Positions 50,737-60,568 are shown, numbered from the stretch's first letter. The stretch: DNA of 64,000 nt from Flavivirga spongiicola (GCF_030540825.1 NZ_JAUOEO010000001.1:2453001-2517000); one strand, 5' to 3'. Translations and numbers: made by a program. The notes: generated from the sequence alone by a model not told the origin.

Positions 50737-51216
50737 TTATAATTTTGATATATAATCTTTAATTCCCTGTTCATCTAAATGAACAACATCCCAATCACGT
50801 TTTACTTGTGCTCCCTTTTTTTCATAGAAAGCAATAGCTGGTTCGTTCCAATCAAGTACTTCCCAATTAATCCGTTTTACCCTTAAATCATGTCCGTATT
50901 TAATAACTTCATCTAAAAGAGCAGTTCCTAAACCAGAACCCCTCATCTGCTCACTTACTATTAAATCTTCTAAGTGTAATGTTTTTCCTTTCCATGTAGA
51001 GTATCGATTGTAAACCAGAGCAATACCTTCGATTGTATTATTTGCTTCAGCTACAAAACATTGAAATTTAGGTTCATGACCAAACCCATCTGCCTGCAAA
51101 TCTTCAACAGTAACTTCTACAGCATTGGCTTCTTTTTCAAAACTGGCTAGTTCTTTTATTAAATGGAGTACTTGAGGCATGTCGCTTTTAGTAGCTTTTC
51201 TTATAGAGTAATTCAT
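50737..51216 (-). CDS. GNAT-family N-acetyltransferase (diamine acetyltransferase-like)
   Basis: The 159-residue protein has the SSAT-like pattern: IRKATKSDMPQVLHLIKELA then FEKE, F-V-A-E, HLEDLIVSEQMRGSGLGTAL (acetyl-CoA loop near 80-100), and RINWEVLDWNEPAIAFYEKK. Homologues acetylate polyamines or amino acids such as lysine derivatives. Function not proved here. It is the first gene of a minus-strand pair with the aspartate kinase and lies divergent from fbp. Confidence 0.85.
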   Translation of the reverse strand: MNYSIRKATKSDMPQVLHLIKELASFEKEANAVEVTVEDLQADGFGHEPKFQCFVAEANNTIEGIALVYNRYSTWKGKTLHLEDLIVSEQMRGSGLGTALLDEVIKYGHDLRVKRINWEVLDWNEPAIAFYEKKGAQVKRDWDVVHLDEQGIKDYISKL

Positions 51217-51287
51217 AGGATAATTATAATTGTTTCAAATATAGTTTAAAGTTGATTATTTAGAGCTATTAATCTTTTACGAAAACG

Positions 51288-51318
51288 TTGTAGTTGATTA
51301 AAAAATAGTGGATATTTG
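51288..51318 (+). promoter_or_regulatory. Promoter of fbp
   Basis: TTG (51288-51290), 20 bases, GATATTTG (51311-51318; one mismatch). The predicted transcript starts near 51325, so the ATG at 51341 is the start rather than the GTG at 51308. Confidence 0.55.
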
Positions 51319-51340
51319 CACAAACCAAACGAACGCTTTT

Positions 51341-52348
51341 ATGGCTCATAAAAAACAAACTCTAGGAGAATTTATTATTGAAAATCAATCATCTTTTAAA
51401 TATTCTTCGGGTGAATTATCTAGTCTTATCAATTCCATTAGGTTAGCAGCAAAAGTGGTAAATCATGAAGTTAATAAAGCAGGGTTAGTAGATATTATTG
51501 GGGCAGCAGGAGATCTGAATATTCAAGGAGAAGATCAACAAAAACTGGATGTTTATGCTAACGATAAATTCATACAAACACTAACCAATAGAAATATTGT
51601 TTGTGGTATTGCGAGTGAGGAAGAAGACGATTTTATCTCAATTAATAGCCAGGATGAAAATCACCAAAATAAATACATCGTATTAATAGATCCTCTAGAT
51701 GGTTCTTCAAATATTGATGTGAATGTGTCTGTGGGAACTATTTTTTCAATTTACAGGCGTGTTACACCGGTTGGCACCCCAGTGACGCTTAAAGATTTTT
51801 TACAAAAAGGCAGTGAGCAAGTAGCCGCCGGTTATGTGGTATATGGCACATCTACTATGTTGGTTTATACAACTGGTGATGGTGTTAACGGATTTACACT
51901 AAACCCTGCCATAGGCTCCTTTTATTTATCGCATCCAGATATGCAATTTCCTGAAGATGGAACCATTTATTCCGTAAATGAAGGGAACTATATTCATTTC
52001 CCGCAAGGTATTAAAGATTATATTAAGTATTGTCAGTTAGAAGAGGCCGATAGACCGTATACTTCCAGATATATTGGGTCATTGGTTTCTGATTTTCATA
52101 GAAATATGATTAAAGGAGGGGTTTATTTATATCCGCAAAGCTCAAAAAATCCAAAAGGAAAATTACGTTTGTTATATGAATGTAATCCTATGGCCTTTTT
52201 AGCAGAACAAGCTAATGGAAAGGCTAGTGACGGGTTTGTACGAACTATGGATGTTGAACCCACAGAATTACATCAACGTGTGCCATTTATTTGCGGAAGC
52301 AAAAATATGGTTGAAAAATGTGAAGCGTTTATGCGGAATGCACAATAA
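51341..52348 (+). CDS. fbp: Class I fructose-1,6-bisphosphatase
   Basis: The 335-residue gluconeogenic enzyme hydrolyses fructose 1,6-bisphosphate. Motifs are TLGEFI at the N-terminus, ASEEEDDF, the metal-binding [54 protein letters not shown], and [20 protein letters not shown]. Length and order fit class I FBPases. A short hairpin follows the stop. Confidence 0.96.
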   Translation: MAHKKQTLGEFIIENQSSFKYSSGELSSLINSIRLAAKVVNHEVNKAGLVDIIGAAGDLNIQGEDQQKLDVYANDKFIQTLTNRNIVCGIASEEEDDFISINSQDENHQNKYIVLIDPLDGSSNIDVNVSVGTIFSIYRRVTPVGTPVTLKDFLQKGSEQVAAGYVVYGTSTMLVYTTGDGVNGFTLNPAIGSFYLSHPDMQFPEDGTIYSVNEGNYIHFPQGIKDYIKYCQLEEADRPYTSRYIGSLVSDFHRNMIKGGVYLYPQSSKNPKGKLRLLYECNPMAFLAEQANGKASDGFVRTMDVEPTELHQRVPFICGSKNMVEKCEAFMRNAQ

Positions 52349-52351
52349 AAA

Positions 52352-52373
52352 ATGCGAACTTTTCAGCTCGCAT
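52352..52373. terminator. Probable terminator of fbp
   Basis: ATGCGAACT and AGCTCGCAT pair (ATGCGA/TCGCAT plus an inner CT/AG) and are followed by TTTTAT; the left flank is AAAAA, so it may work in both directions for fbp and the convergent gene. Confidence 0.6.
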
Positions 52374-52415
52374 TTTATGCCCCCAATTATAGCGGATCAT
52401 AGTTGGTATAACAAT

Positions 52416-53393
52416 TTACTTCTTTATAATTTTAAATGATGCTTTACCTAAATTGGTTTCTAAATTTAGAATATAAATACCATTTTTTAAGTTTGATAAT
52501 TCTAAAGCTGACTTGTTTTCTGTATTCCTATAAATAGTTTGTCCTAACTTGTTATAAATTTGTGTTTTTATAATTTGACCGCCTTGCGGTAATTTAATTG
52601 ATATTTCATTTTCAAAAGGATTAGGATAAATCTTTACTAATTTAAATAAACTATCTTCAATACCTAAACTGTTGTCAATAGTAAAGAGGGACATATCATA
52701 AATAGACCAATCACCATTAGTATCCTGGACACGAACATAAAATAAATGATCCCCATCGGCTAAACCTGTGGAATCAATATTTAAAACTTGAGTGGACTGT
52801 GATGCATCTCCGAATACAATAGAAGTGCCATTTCCAACTCCGGGGTCATTATCTATAAAATATTCGGCAGACGAAACTTCATCTGGTGATAAATCGAAAT
52901 CCTTTATGTAAATAATTTGCCTGTCATATAAACTCCAATTACCATCGTTATCTTGAGTTCTCAAATAGAAACTGTGGAAACCTTCTGATAAACTTGCGGT
53001 AGGAATTGAGAAAACTTGAGTTAATTGTCCGGAATTACTATTTACGGCTATGGAGGTTCCTTTGCCAACCCCTGGATCTGTATTAAAAAAATATTCTGCA
53101 GCGGTAATGGTGAACGTGTCAAAACTTTTTAGATAGAAGTTTTGTCTATCGTACAAGCTCCAGTTATTACTACTGTTAAAAGTTCTAATATAAAAGCTGT
53201 TAAAGCCCTCAGACAAACTGGTTGTTGGTATAGAAAATGTTTGACTGAGGGCACCTGTATTACTATTTACAGTTAGCGAAATGCCATTCCCCACCCCGGG
53301 ATCTGTATTGTAAAAGTACTCAGCTGAAGTTATACTTTGAGAATTGATTATTAAACTAATCAAAGTAAAAACTAATAATAAAGGCCCTTTCAT
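52416..53393 (-). CDS. Secreted protein with three internal repeats and T9SS sorting tail
   Basis: The 325-residue product has a signal peptide (MKGPLLLVFTLISLIINSQS). Three repeats of about 70-75 residues start with (S/A)AEYF, contain DPGVGNG or DPGVGKG, and end in YDRQ or YDMS with a W-S-L-Y or W-S-I-Y core (about 24-95, 96-175, 176-245). The last 75 residues (KIYPNPFENEISIKL to ASFKIIKK) form a type A sorting domain for the type IX system. Exported to the cell surface; function unknown. It follows the beta-helix gene by one base. Confidence 0.75.
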   Translation of the reverse strand: MKGPLLLVFTLISLIINSQSITSAEYFYNTDPGVGNGISLTVNSNTGALSQTFSIPTTSLSEGFNSFYIRTFNSSNNWSLYDRQNFYLKSFDTFTITAAEYFFNTDPGVGKGTSIAVNSNSGQLTQVFSIPTASLSEGFHSFYLRTQDNDGNWSLYDRQIIYIKDFDLSPDEVSSAEYFIDNDPGVGNGTSIVFGDASQSTQVLNIDSTGLADGDHLFYVRVQDTNGDWSIYDMSLFTIDNSLGIEDSLFKLVKIYPNPFENEISIKLPQGGQIIKTQIYNKLGQTIYRNTENKSALELSNLKNGIYILNLETNLGKASFKIIKK

Positions 53394-53394
53394 A

Positions 53395-54426
53395 CTAGTT
53401 AGCGTTTGTGTTTATTGTAACACTAAGGTTAGCTCCAGGAGCAATTCTGTCAGTGATATTAGTAATTTTTACAGTTGGTATGCCATTGGTTAAGCCAAGA
53501 TTATTGAATGTAAAAGCACCTCCATCATAAATACCGATATCTATGCCTCCAACGCCAGCGTCAATAGCGGGAGAACCTCCTTGAAGATGATAATCGTCGG
53601 TAACATTAAAATCGGTATCGTCTGCGCTTACAAAATTTGGATTTTGATTATTCAGGTTATTGGAGCCGTTTAAGGCTATTAAACTACCAGACCCAATATT
53701 ATAGGTTAAACAATTTTCAAATATGACACCATCGGCATCTGGATTTAAGATACTACTAGAGTTATAATAAAAAATGTTGTTTTGTACGGTAATACTTCCA
53801 GTGGCATTTCCAGCATTATAAACAGGATAGCTATTATTTGGGCTTAAGAAAATATTATTTTTAATAGTTATAGATTGATGGTTTTTTAGCCCTATATAAT
53901 ATGTTATGATATTGTTTGAAATAATAGTATTGGTATAATTGTCGCGACTTGATGAATTACTACCAAACCCGATTTGATAAATGATGTTGCCTCTAATAAT
54001 AACATTATCTGCACCTCCAGAGCTATCAAAAAGTAAAGCACTATCAATGATGTTATTTTCAATAGTTAAGTTAGATATCAAACTATTGCTATTTGTATAA
54101 ATATCGTCAGTTACATGAAATCCCGAAATAACAGTGTTTGATGAATTGGCGTTTAAAATTAAATCGGTAACCATAGTTTGTTTGTTAACATTACTATGTC
54201 CAAAACCAATAAGCTTGATTTCTTTATCAATGGTAATATTCCCATAATTAATTTCAGAAGCATGTACATAAATAATATCCCCATTACTGGCTGCAGAAAT
54301 GGCACTTTGTAAATCACTATATTGAGCATTGCTGCCAACAGAATTATCGACTGTAATTGTTGTTTGCGCATGACATAAAAAAGAGAATAGTATACCTACG
54401 CTTAAGAGTAATTGTTTTGTTTTCAT
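53395..54426 (-). CDS. Secreted right-handed beta-helix protein
   Basis: The 343-residue product has a signal peptide (MKTKQLLLSVGILFSFLCHA, cut before Gln) and a parallel beta-helix with repeated N-x-I/V units (TIENNIIDS, IIRGNIIYQ, TIISNNIITYY, TIKNNIFLS, TVQNNIFYY). The opening TTITVDNSV...YSDLQSAISAASNGD is the usual entry of these proteins, and HLQGGSPAIDAG near the end is a Bacteroidota beta-helix signature. No catalytic residues of a lyase are evident and there is no sorting tail of its own. Carbohydrate binding or adhesion is possible. Confidence 0.8.
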   Translation of the reverse strand: MKTKQLLLSVGILFSFLCHAQTTITVDNSVGSNAQYSDLQSAISAASNGDIIYVHASEINYGNITIDKEIKLIGFGHSNVNKQTMVTDLILNANSSNTVISGFHVTDDIYTNSNSLISNLTIENNIIDSALLFDSSGGADNVIIRGNIIYQIGFGSNSSSRDNYTNTIISNNIITYYIGLKNHQSITIKNNIFLSPNNSYPVYNAGNATGSITVQNNIFYYNSSSILNPDADGVIFENCLTYNIGSGSLIALNGSNNLNNQNPNFVSADDTDFNVTDDYHLQGGSPAIDAGVGGIDIGIYDGGAFTFNNLGLTNGIPTVKITNITDRIAPGANLSVTINTNAN

Positions 54427-54461
54427 TTTTTTAAAGATTAATTAATAGATATTTTAAATTA

Positions 54462-56141
54462 TTATTTAATATTTTTAAATATGGCTGTTATAGTTCTGGC
54501 ACTCTCGATATCCTTAACTTCCATTACAACCTTATATGCATAAGGTTTTATTTGTCCATTTACATATACCTTTATAACTTTTTCCAAATATTTGGTATGG
54601 AGTTCGACCCATACTCTTTTTCCAGATACAACAATCTCAATATTTTTATCGTTAATATCTTTTAGACTAAACTCTAAAACCGTTTCTTTACTTTTCTTAA
54701 GGTTGGAAAAAACAGTTGTTAGCTTAAGTGTATTTGTTTTAGAATCTTTTAATTCCAAAAAAACATCATAAGAATCTTCTCCAATAGATACTTTGCTTAA
54801 ATGTTTTTTTATTTCTAGTACCGACGCATTTACAGAATCAGATTTATGGGTTTGAGCACTTAAGTTGTCTTCAAATAATTTTGCTAAATCTTGGAGGAGC
54901 TTTTTAGCTATTATGGCATCTTCTATAGTATTGAAGTATAATTTGGTACTGTTAATATAGTTCTGTATTTCATTATCTCTATAGTACTTTATAAACTTGA
55001 CTAATTTTTTAGCTGGTAAAATCACAAATAATCGATCTTTATCCGTACCATAGTCTATATTATTGGCATTAATATCTGCAAAATTGAATCGATATTCGTA
55101 TTCTGTACTTTTGTCTGGGTCTGTTTCTACTAATTGATATGTAGTGACATTTTTATTTAAACTTAAGCTTTGAGTTAAAGTTTCTTCACCAGTATTTATT
55201 ACTGAAACATTTTTATTTAAAAAGGATATAATTTCTGGTGCAGATGTTATTTTAGGTTTGTGCTTATTAAATGCTTTTTCTGCCAATGGAATAATGGCTT
55301 TTAAAACTTTAAGTAGATCTTTTCCGTTAGTGATGGATCTTGCATATAATTTTAATGTATTTGTATAGTTTTTCTGTACACCATTTTCAATATGTTTAAT
55401 ACCTTTTATTCCTCTTCTTATTGCTATAGAAATGCCAAGTTCGTTTCCGGATATTTTAAATTCTATAGCATTAGGGTTTAATGTTGCCAGGTTAAACTTG
55501 TACAATTTGGAGGTACTTTTGTTTTTTATATTAATGGACTGATTAAATGTCAAGTGTCCTTTATATTTTGAATCTGTCTCCAGCTTTTGTACTACCTGTT
55601 TATTAGGTAGTTCTATATCTGTTATATTTTCTAATAACCATTTTAAATGATCTTCATAAGAGGTTAGAGATAAACGCTTTTCTTCTAAAGTAATAGCATG
55701 TGGGATAAGTGTTTTTATGGCATTTTCGAGATCGTTTCCGTTATTTGAATTTTTGGCATAAAATGAAAGCTCGTTAGTATATGTGATTTGGTCACCTCCA
55801 TTAGAAATAACCTGAATAAGTTTTTGTTTGCTGGCAACTAAAAGTTGCACTTTGATAAGATCTTTATGGGTAATTGACCGTACTGTATTTATATCAATAT
55901 CAGAAAAACTGAAATGATAAATAGTCTCATTGTTTTTTCCTTTTAAATCTTCTTGTTGCAAAGTATAAGTTAACAAACCATCAGACGATAATTTAAGATG
56001 TTGCCTAAAAGTCAATTTTCCTGTTTCTACGGTGTTTAATAAATCTTGAATTTGATCTACCTGTATACTTAAGTTGGATTGCGCTATTAGCTGGAAGCTA
56101 AACAATAAAAAAGGTAAGGTGTTTATAGACTTCATCATCAT
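54462..56141 (-). CDS. Secreted protein with four divergent internal repeats, unknown function
   Basis: The 559-residue product has a signal peptide (MMMKSINTLPFLLFSFQLIA) and no known domain. About four repeats of 110-140 residues share the order Y-x-F-x-x-x-D-I-(D/N), an I-x-x-x-V/I strand, K-x-I-K, and an N-T-L-K-L-Y-A or N-S-T-K-L-Y-F block followed by a helix ending L-I-P/L-A-K. Repeats start near 25, 165, 300 and 440. It is a probable periplasmic or surface protein. It starts upstream of the beta-helix gene by 35 bases and may be in its operon. Confidence 0.6.
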   Translation of the reverse strand: MMMKSINTLPFLLFSFQLIAQSNLSIQVDQIQDLLNTVETGKLTFRQHLKLSSDGLLTYTLQQEDLKGKNNETIYHFSFSDIDINTVRSITHKDLIKVQLLVASKQKLIQVISNGGDQITYTNELSFYAKNSNNGNDLENAIKTLIPHAITLEEKRLSLTSYEDHLKWLLENITDIELPNKQVVQKLETDSKYKGHLTFNQSINIKNKSTSKLYKFNLATLNPNAIEFKISGNELGISIAIRRGIKGIKHIENGVQKNYTNTLKLYARSITNGKDLLKVLKAIIPLAEKAFNKHKPKITSAPEIISFLNKNVSVINTGEETLTQSLSLNKNVTTYQLVETDPDKSTEYEYRFNFADINANNIDYGTDKDRLFVILPAKKLVKFIKYYRDNEIQNYINSTKLYFNTIEDAIIAKKLLQDLAKLFEDNLSAQTHKSDSVNASVLEIKKHLSKVSIGEDSYDVFLELKDSKTNTLKLTTVFSNLKKSKETVLEFSLKDINDKNIEIVVSGKRVWVELHTKYLEKVIKVYVNGQIKPYAYKVVMEVKDIESARTITAIFKNIK

Positions 56142-56234
56142 TATTACATATTTATCTAAATCGATAAAGGCTGCTTAAGGGCTATGGCCTAATAAACAGC
56201 CTTATTTGTCAACTAACTAATTAAAACATCAGCT

Positions 56235-56762
56235 TTAGAGGTTAAAATAATAATGAAACCCTGCTCCGAAAATCATTCCTGAGTATCCAAGACCATTACC
56301 AAAAGAACCGCCGCCATAGCCAATCTCTATGTTAAAGCCTAATTGTTCCAAACCACTAAAAGCATATTCTGCACCACCACCAAAACCATAGGATATTGAA
56401 GTTTCTTTTACTTCTGGTGTAGAGACACCAAGAATGTTAAATCCATCAAATTTTAAGGTCCAAAAGCCTACCTGACCAAATACATAAGGTCTAAGGTTTT
56501 CATTCCCTATATCGAAATTGTATAGATATCTACCAGTTACGGTAAAGGAGCTGAAGTCACCACCAAATCCGTAGTTACCTCCTCCGACTACAATTTCTCC
56601 AGAGTGAATTTCAGTAAAATTATATTTGGCGCTTAGACCATAAAAAAGACTGTTAAATTGAGCGCCAACACCCAAAGAACCAGCTTCGGTCATACCTTGT
56701 GCGCTAAGGTTTGAATTTATTAATAAGGTAAATAGAACGGTAAAGAAATAGATTTTTTTCAT
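56235..56762 (-). CDS. Small outer-membrane beta-barrel protein
   Basis: The 175-residue product has a signal peptide (MKKIYFFTVLFTLLINSNLS, AQG) and alternating aromatic/Gly strands (GSLGVGAQFNSLFYGLSAKY, GFGGDFSSFTVTGRYLYNF, YVFGQVGFWTLKF, FGAGFHYYFNL) typical of eight-stranded OmpA/OmpW-like barrels, with a terminal aromatic residue pattern. No specific ligand is predicted. It lies 37 bases after the VWA lipoprotein gene. Confidence 0.7.
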   Translation of the reverse strand: MKKIYFFTVLFTLLINSNLSAQGMTEAGSLGVGAQFNSLFYGLSAKYNFTEIHSGEIVVGGGNYGFGGDFSSFTVTGRYLYNFDIGNENLRPYVFGQVGFWTLKFDGFNILGVSTPEVKETSISYGFGGGAEYAFSGLEQLGFNIEIGYGGGSFGNGLGYSGMIFGAGFHYYFNL

Positions 56763-56799
56763 CTTTTATTTTTTAAGTAAATCAGAATGATTTTATAAA

Positions 56800-57777
56800 T
56801 TATTGAATAGTGATTGTTTTTGTCGATACGTCAGTAAATGAACCATTGGCAGCCGTATAGTTGGTAGTAATTTCTATTGTTAATACAGTTCCAGAAGGAT
56901 AGTTAATTGCCCATTCCAGAATATATAGCTTTCGTAATTGTTGATTAATTATTTCATAAAGGTTTGAAATGTCTTCACTCGTTGGAGCATAAAAAAATCG
57001 CCCACCAGTTTCATTTGCTAAAAACTCTAAACCAAATTGATCTGTGTTTCCAAAACCTACTGTATAAATAGGAATGCTTAAAGATTTAGATTTAAGTATT
57101 AAATTATTTAGCGAAATGGTTGATCTATTATCGAAACCATCTGTAAAGCCTATTACTACAGGCAAAACATCACTAAGTTTGTTTACCTCTTCAAGTCCTA
57201 AATCGCAGGCGCTGTAAAATGCTGTAAGTGAACCAATGTTTGCATTAGTACTTATTGCTGTTTCAAGTAATGATGTGTCCGAGGTAAAGCCCTGTACTTC
57301 TTTTATAGAACTTGCAAATTTGATTACAGACATTAAGTCGGCATCGTCTTTAAGGCTAATAAAGTTTTTCAGCGCAGCTTCCATATCCTGAATATTAATA
57401 TTGCTCATACTTCCAGAGTAATCCATAGTGGTAGCCATGGCCAAGGGGTTCGTATTGGTATTGTTTAATTCTGAGAGTGTGGTTTGATTTTGGTCGATTG
57501 CTACTGGGTCACCATCATTTGCGGTTATTTTAATTTCATAATTCCCAAGCGTAAATTGTTCTAAAGGAATTCCATCCTGATCGGTAACAGATAATAAAGC
57601 AACTAGCTTATTATTTGATTGCGAAATTTCTAATCGAGGAATGGTTGTTTCAAGGCTTGTAGTCGTAACATCGTTTAGATTTTCGAAAGCTTGTTCTGGT
57701 GAAGAGTTATTAGAATCATCAGATGAGCAAGCAAATAAAGTAGTTGCTAAAATGGTTAAAAAATAGATTTTTCTCAT
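56800..57777 (-). CDS. VWA-domain lipoprotein
   Basis: The 325-residue product has a lipoprotein signal (MRKIYFLTILATTLFACSSD, lipidated Cys at 17). The VWA domain spans about 110-285 with a MIDAS DYSGSMS, a conserved T (SLTAFYSAC region) and FTDGFDNRST. Such proteins bind ligands through Mg2+ at the MIDAS. The gene sits at the end of a minus-strand group and is followed by a small barrel gene, so an envelope adhesion or assembly role is possible. Confidence 0.85.
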   Translation of the reverse strand: MRKIYFLTILATTLFACSSDDSNNSSPEQAFENLNDVTTTSLETTIPRLEISQSNNKLVALLSVTDQDGIPLEQFTLGNYEIKITANDGDPVAIDQNQTTLSELNNTNTNPLAMATTMDYSGSMSNINIQDMEAALKNFISLKDDADLMSVIKFASSIKEVQGFTSDTSLLETAISTNANIGSLTAFYSACDLGLEEVNKLSDVLPVVIGFTDGFDNRSTISLNNLILKSKSLSIPIYTVGFGNTDQFGLEFLANETGGRFFYAPTSEDISNLYEIINQQLRKLYILEWAINYPSGTVLTIEITTNYTAANGSFTDVSTKTITIQ

Positions 57778-57857
57778 ATTTGTTTTTGTTTTTAATGGAT
57801 TAAATAATAGCTATATGAATAAAGTTTTGAGAGTATATTTTATACTGGTTATTTTAT

Positions 57858-58148
57858 TTATTGGTGACATTTAATACCACCTTCTAACATGATAGGGGAT
57901 ATTTTTTGGTTGATTTTACCATAAAGCCAATCCCTATTGCCTAAATTTTTAGCACGAGTAATAATTTTGGCATATAATGATTTGACTTGTGAAAAGCATG
58001 ATGCTGATGATGCTATACCTGCTATTAAAGTTCTAGCAGAAATACATTGAAGGCTGAAGCCATTTGATAAAATACGATCTTTTGTTTTATTGGCTTTTGA
58101 ATAAGTTAAGGTACATATGGTGATAAGTATAACGTATGCTTTTTTCAT
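57858..58148 (-). CDS. Small secreted Cys-containing protein, unknown
   Basis: The 96-residue product begins MKKAYVILITICTLTYSKAN, a signal-peptide-like start, and holds four Cys (one in the signal region; the others in LQCISA, SSCF-like and the C-terminal KCHQ). I do not recognise a family. Gene status is supported by the clear start, normal codon use and strand agreement with its neighbours. From 58149 to 58332 I see no further gene. Confidence 0.4.
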   Translation of the reverse strand: MKKAYVILITICTLTYSKANKTKDRILSNGFSLQCISARTLIAGIASSASCFSQVKSLYAKIITRAKNLGNRDWLYGKINQKISPIMLEGGIKCHQ

Positions 58149-58332
58149 TTTGTGCTGAAATTAAATTTGCATCAAACATAATTTCAATACCATATATTTC
58201 CTTACGGGTTGCCATAATGGAGGTCTTTTTTATGACAAATAAAGATGAACAGAATAAAAAAACGATGAAATACGCCTTTTGATTCGATTTTGGAAAAATA
58301 AACTCTAATGGTCTTTTTAGATAAGCTTTAAT

Positions 58333-59457
58333 CTAATACATATCAAACTTCCAAATACCATTTTGGTTGATCAATCGGCCTTCCCAGCTACTCCCTTTTC
58401 GCCTTAGGAACTTAAAGAAATCGCTCACTTTTTTGGGGCTATTTTCTGCATCATAGGCGGTCTGCTGCTTTATGTAGGTAGCTCGTCCCTTTTCTGTTAA
58501 AACAAGTCTTACTATAGCAGTATTTTTAGTATGTGAGACCACTTCAATTTTATTGCTAAAACCATAACTATATTTATTGGAATCTACAGAAGAAAGTTGT
58601 GTATAAAGTTTAGTCGTTGTGGTATTTTTAACGGTGATTTGCGATCTATTATTTAAGCCTCTTAAAAATAACTGCGTACTGGATTTAATATTTTCTAAAT
58701 CAATATCACTATCCTTTTTTGTATTAGTAGTACTAGAAGTGTGCGTCTGTACAATACAATTTGGTGCTGTGTTAGTATAAACACCATCTGAAACAGAAAG
58801 GGTTTTATAATATACAGATCTTGTTTCAATGGCGCCAGAACCATTTATTTTATTACCTAATAAATACTTATACCAATTTTTTTGTTTTGCATTTTTACTT
58901 TCATGGTTAATACATAGCATGATGGTTTTTGGCAAAGTAGTATGCAATAAATTAGAGGTTACAAAATCTATATTTAGCATGCCATGAGCGTCAATTGACG
59001 CTTTATGTTGTACGAGAATAGCCTGCTGTTCTTTTTCATATATTAAAACAGCGTTTACCGTTACATTTTCTGCCAAAGCAGCGGTTGTATTTGCTAATTT
59101 TAAAACAAACTTATGTTTATCTTTTAGCCATATAAAACTATTATCTACCAAATGTAGTTTTGCATATATAGGAGACGTAGCTCTTTTTATGGCTACGTTT
59201 TTTTGTTCTTCTGTTTTTTTATTTGGTGTTTGTATAGTAGAACTCTTTTGCTCTTTAACAATAGGTTCTTTTTTGTGGAAAGAATCTATGGCTTGTTTTT
59301 CTTTAAGATTGGTTGTTAATACTTCTTTTTCTGATGGAGCGGTATCTTTTTTCTCAAACAGAATATCCACAAGCTTAAAAAGCACGAGAGAAATCACTAA
59401 AATTTTAGAAATAGTAGTTAACCAAAATTTTATTTTTCGTTCTGTTTTTAAATCCAT
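58333..59457 (-). CDS. Single-TM protein of unknown function
   Basis: The 374-residue product has a short cytoplasmic N-terminus, one membrane helix near 13-33 (WLTTISKILVISLVLFKLVD) and a long extracytoplasmic part with a Lys/Glu-rich linker (about 38-90) and a beta-rich domain. No family is recognised. It starts 13 bases after the coiled-coil gene and is likely co-transcribed with it. Confidence 0.55.
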   Translation of the reverse strand: MDLKTERKIKFWLTTISKILVISLVLFKLVDILFEKKDTAPSEKEVLTTNLKEKQAIDSFHKKEPIVKEQKSSTIQTPNKKTEEQKNVAIKRATSPIYAKLHLVDNSFIWLKDKHKFVLKLANTTAALAENVTVNAVLIYEKEQQAILVQHKASIDAHGMLNIDFVTSNLLHTTLPKTIMLCINHESKNAKQKNWYKYLLGNKINGSGAIETRSVYYKTLSVSDGVYTNTAPNCIVQTHTSSTTNTKKDSDIDLENIKSSTQLFLRGLNNRSQITVKNTTTTKLYTQLSSVDSNKYSYGFSNKIEVVSHTKNTAIVRLVLTEKGRATYIKQQTAYDAENSPKKVSDFFKFLRRKGSSWEGRLINQNGIWKFDMY

Positions 59458-59470
59458 AATCCTGTTAATA

Positions 59471-60211
59471 TTATATAAGATCTTCTAACAAATCCTCATG
59501 AGTACCATCATAGTCATCTAAAAATGCTTCAAAAATACTTCCGGTATCCATAATATCATAGTCAATGGAAACAAAAAACAGACCTAAAGCTCCCAATGTG
59601 TTATGCATAAAATGTGCTTGTTTTAGCTTTTGCTGTAATTCGTCTATTTTAATTTCCATATGCGCTATCATTTTGGTTTTTATGGCCAGATCATCATTCA
59701 TCTTCTGCTGTAAATCTTCAAAGCGCTGTAATATTTTTTGTTCCATAGTGGCTACCAAATTACTCAAAGGTTGTTGCTCTACATTGTTTTTAAGTTGTAT
59801 ATACTGGTCTTGTTGCTGTTCTAAAAACTGTATTTTTTCGGGCTTTGCTTTAAATATATCTTGAATTACAGCAGTTGTAGGACTATTTTTTGTGTAATGT
59901 TCTTCTATTTTTTCGCGGTAACCTTTCGCGATCTTTAAAAATTTTTCTTCAGGATTTTCAAAATAATAAGCGCAAAGTACATTTAGGGTTTTTAAAGTAG
60001 GCTTATAAATTTTTCGTTCCAATCTATTTTTTGCAAGTTCTTCCCTAAGGTCAAAAGCGCGTTTTATAGTACGCGCATCAATTTCTTTTTTAGCAGCGAC
60101 TCCTTCTTCTGCTATTTTTTTGTAGTCAATAGTAGCCTCATCAGCCAAAATAAGGTCTGTAATATAGATAAATGCAGGAAGATATTCTTCTGTGAGTTTT
60201 GTAATTGGCAT
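59471..60211 (-). CDS. Cytoplasmic coiled-coil protein of unknown function
   Basis: The 246-residue product has an N-terminal helical domain that looks like a short DNA-binding or protein-interaction module (TIKRAFDLREELAKNRLERK) and a coiled coil near 140-205 (EQQQDQYIQLKNNVEQQPL, KMIAHMEIKIDELQQKLKQ), ending in an acidic tail. No family is recognised. It is divergent from the small lipoprotein gene and its upstream region has the palindromes at 60251-60274. Confidence 0.55.
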   Translation of the reverse strand: MPITKLTEEYLPAFIYITDLILADEATIDYKKIAEEGVAAKKEIDARTIKRAFDLREELAKNRLERKIYKPTLKTLNVLCAYYFENPEEKFLKIAKGYREKIEEHYTKNSPTTAVIQDIFKAKPEKIQFLEQQQDQYIQLKNNVEQQPLSNLVATMEQKILQRFEDLQQKMNDDLAIKTKMIAHMEIKIDELQQKLKQAHFMHNTLGALGLFFVSIDYDIMDTGSIFEAFLDDYDGTHEDLLEDLI

Positions 60212-60250
60212 GTGCCAAATGTAGTTAAAAACTTTATTGTGAAAAAACCA

Positions 60251-60274
60251 GTCATGTTTTCCATGACGGTCATG
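60251..60274. promoter_or_regulatory. Overlapping TCATG palindromes upstream of two divergent genes
   Basis: GTCATGTTTTCCATGAC (60251-60267; 6-bp arms) overlaps CATGACGGTCATG (60262-60274; 5-bp arms). They lie 40 bases before the coiled-coil gene start and 133 bases before the small lipoprotein. Their centre GTTTTCC-A-TGACG resembles GTTTCCC-G-TAACG at 63362-63375. Likely binding sites of a regulator, perhaps the response regulator encoded nearby; inferred. From 60275 to 60406 I see no further signal. Confidence 0.45.
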
Positions 60275-60406
60275 ACAGCACTTTCATCCGGCTTCCTTGT
60301 TCCTTTGAAATGTACTTAAAAGCACACCGGTTTAAGCTTTTGCAAGTACAAAGAAACGCCTCAAATTTTCTTAACCGCATTTATTAACATTTAAAATTTT
60401 AACATT

Positions 60407-60568
60407 ATGAAAAATTTAGCAAGATTAATATGCATGGGAATCTTATTGGCTTCAACAGTAACATCGTGTACTAAAACAGATTTGGAAACAGATAATATGG
60501 AAGAAGTAAATCCGCAAAGTACGGAAGGCGGAGATGAAAAAATTAAAGCACTCCCTACTGGCGGTTAA
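60407..60568 (+). CDS. 53-residue lipoprotein
   Basis: The frame MKNLARLICMGILLASTVTS then CTKTDLE has a lipoprotein signal with lipidated Cys at 21, an acidic mature part and the C-terminus KIKALPTGG. It is too small to have a known domain. A strong terminator at 60602-60628 closes its transcript, so it is an independent unit directly upstream of the TPR sensor kinase. A role as structural lipoprotein or as a signal for the kinase are both open. Confidence 0.6.
   Translation: MKNLARLICMGILLASTVTSCTKTDLETDNMEEVNPQSTEGGDEKIKALPTGG

Noticed and set aside
52416..53393. Tandem repeats of the T9SS protein as a mobile repeat
   Set aside because: They are in-frame coding repeats within a single gene with diverged sequence, best explained by domain duplication.
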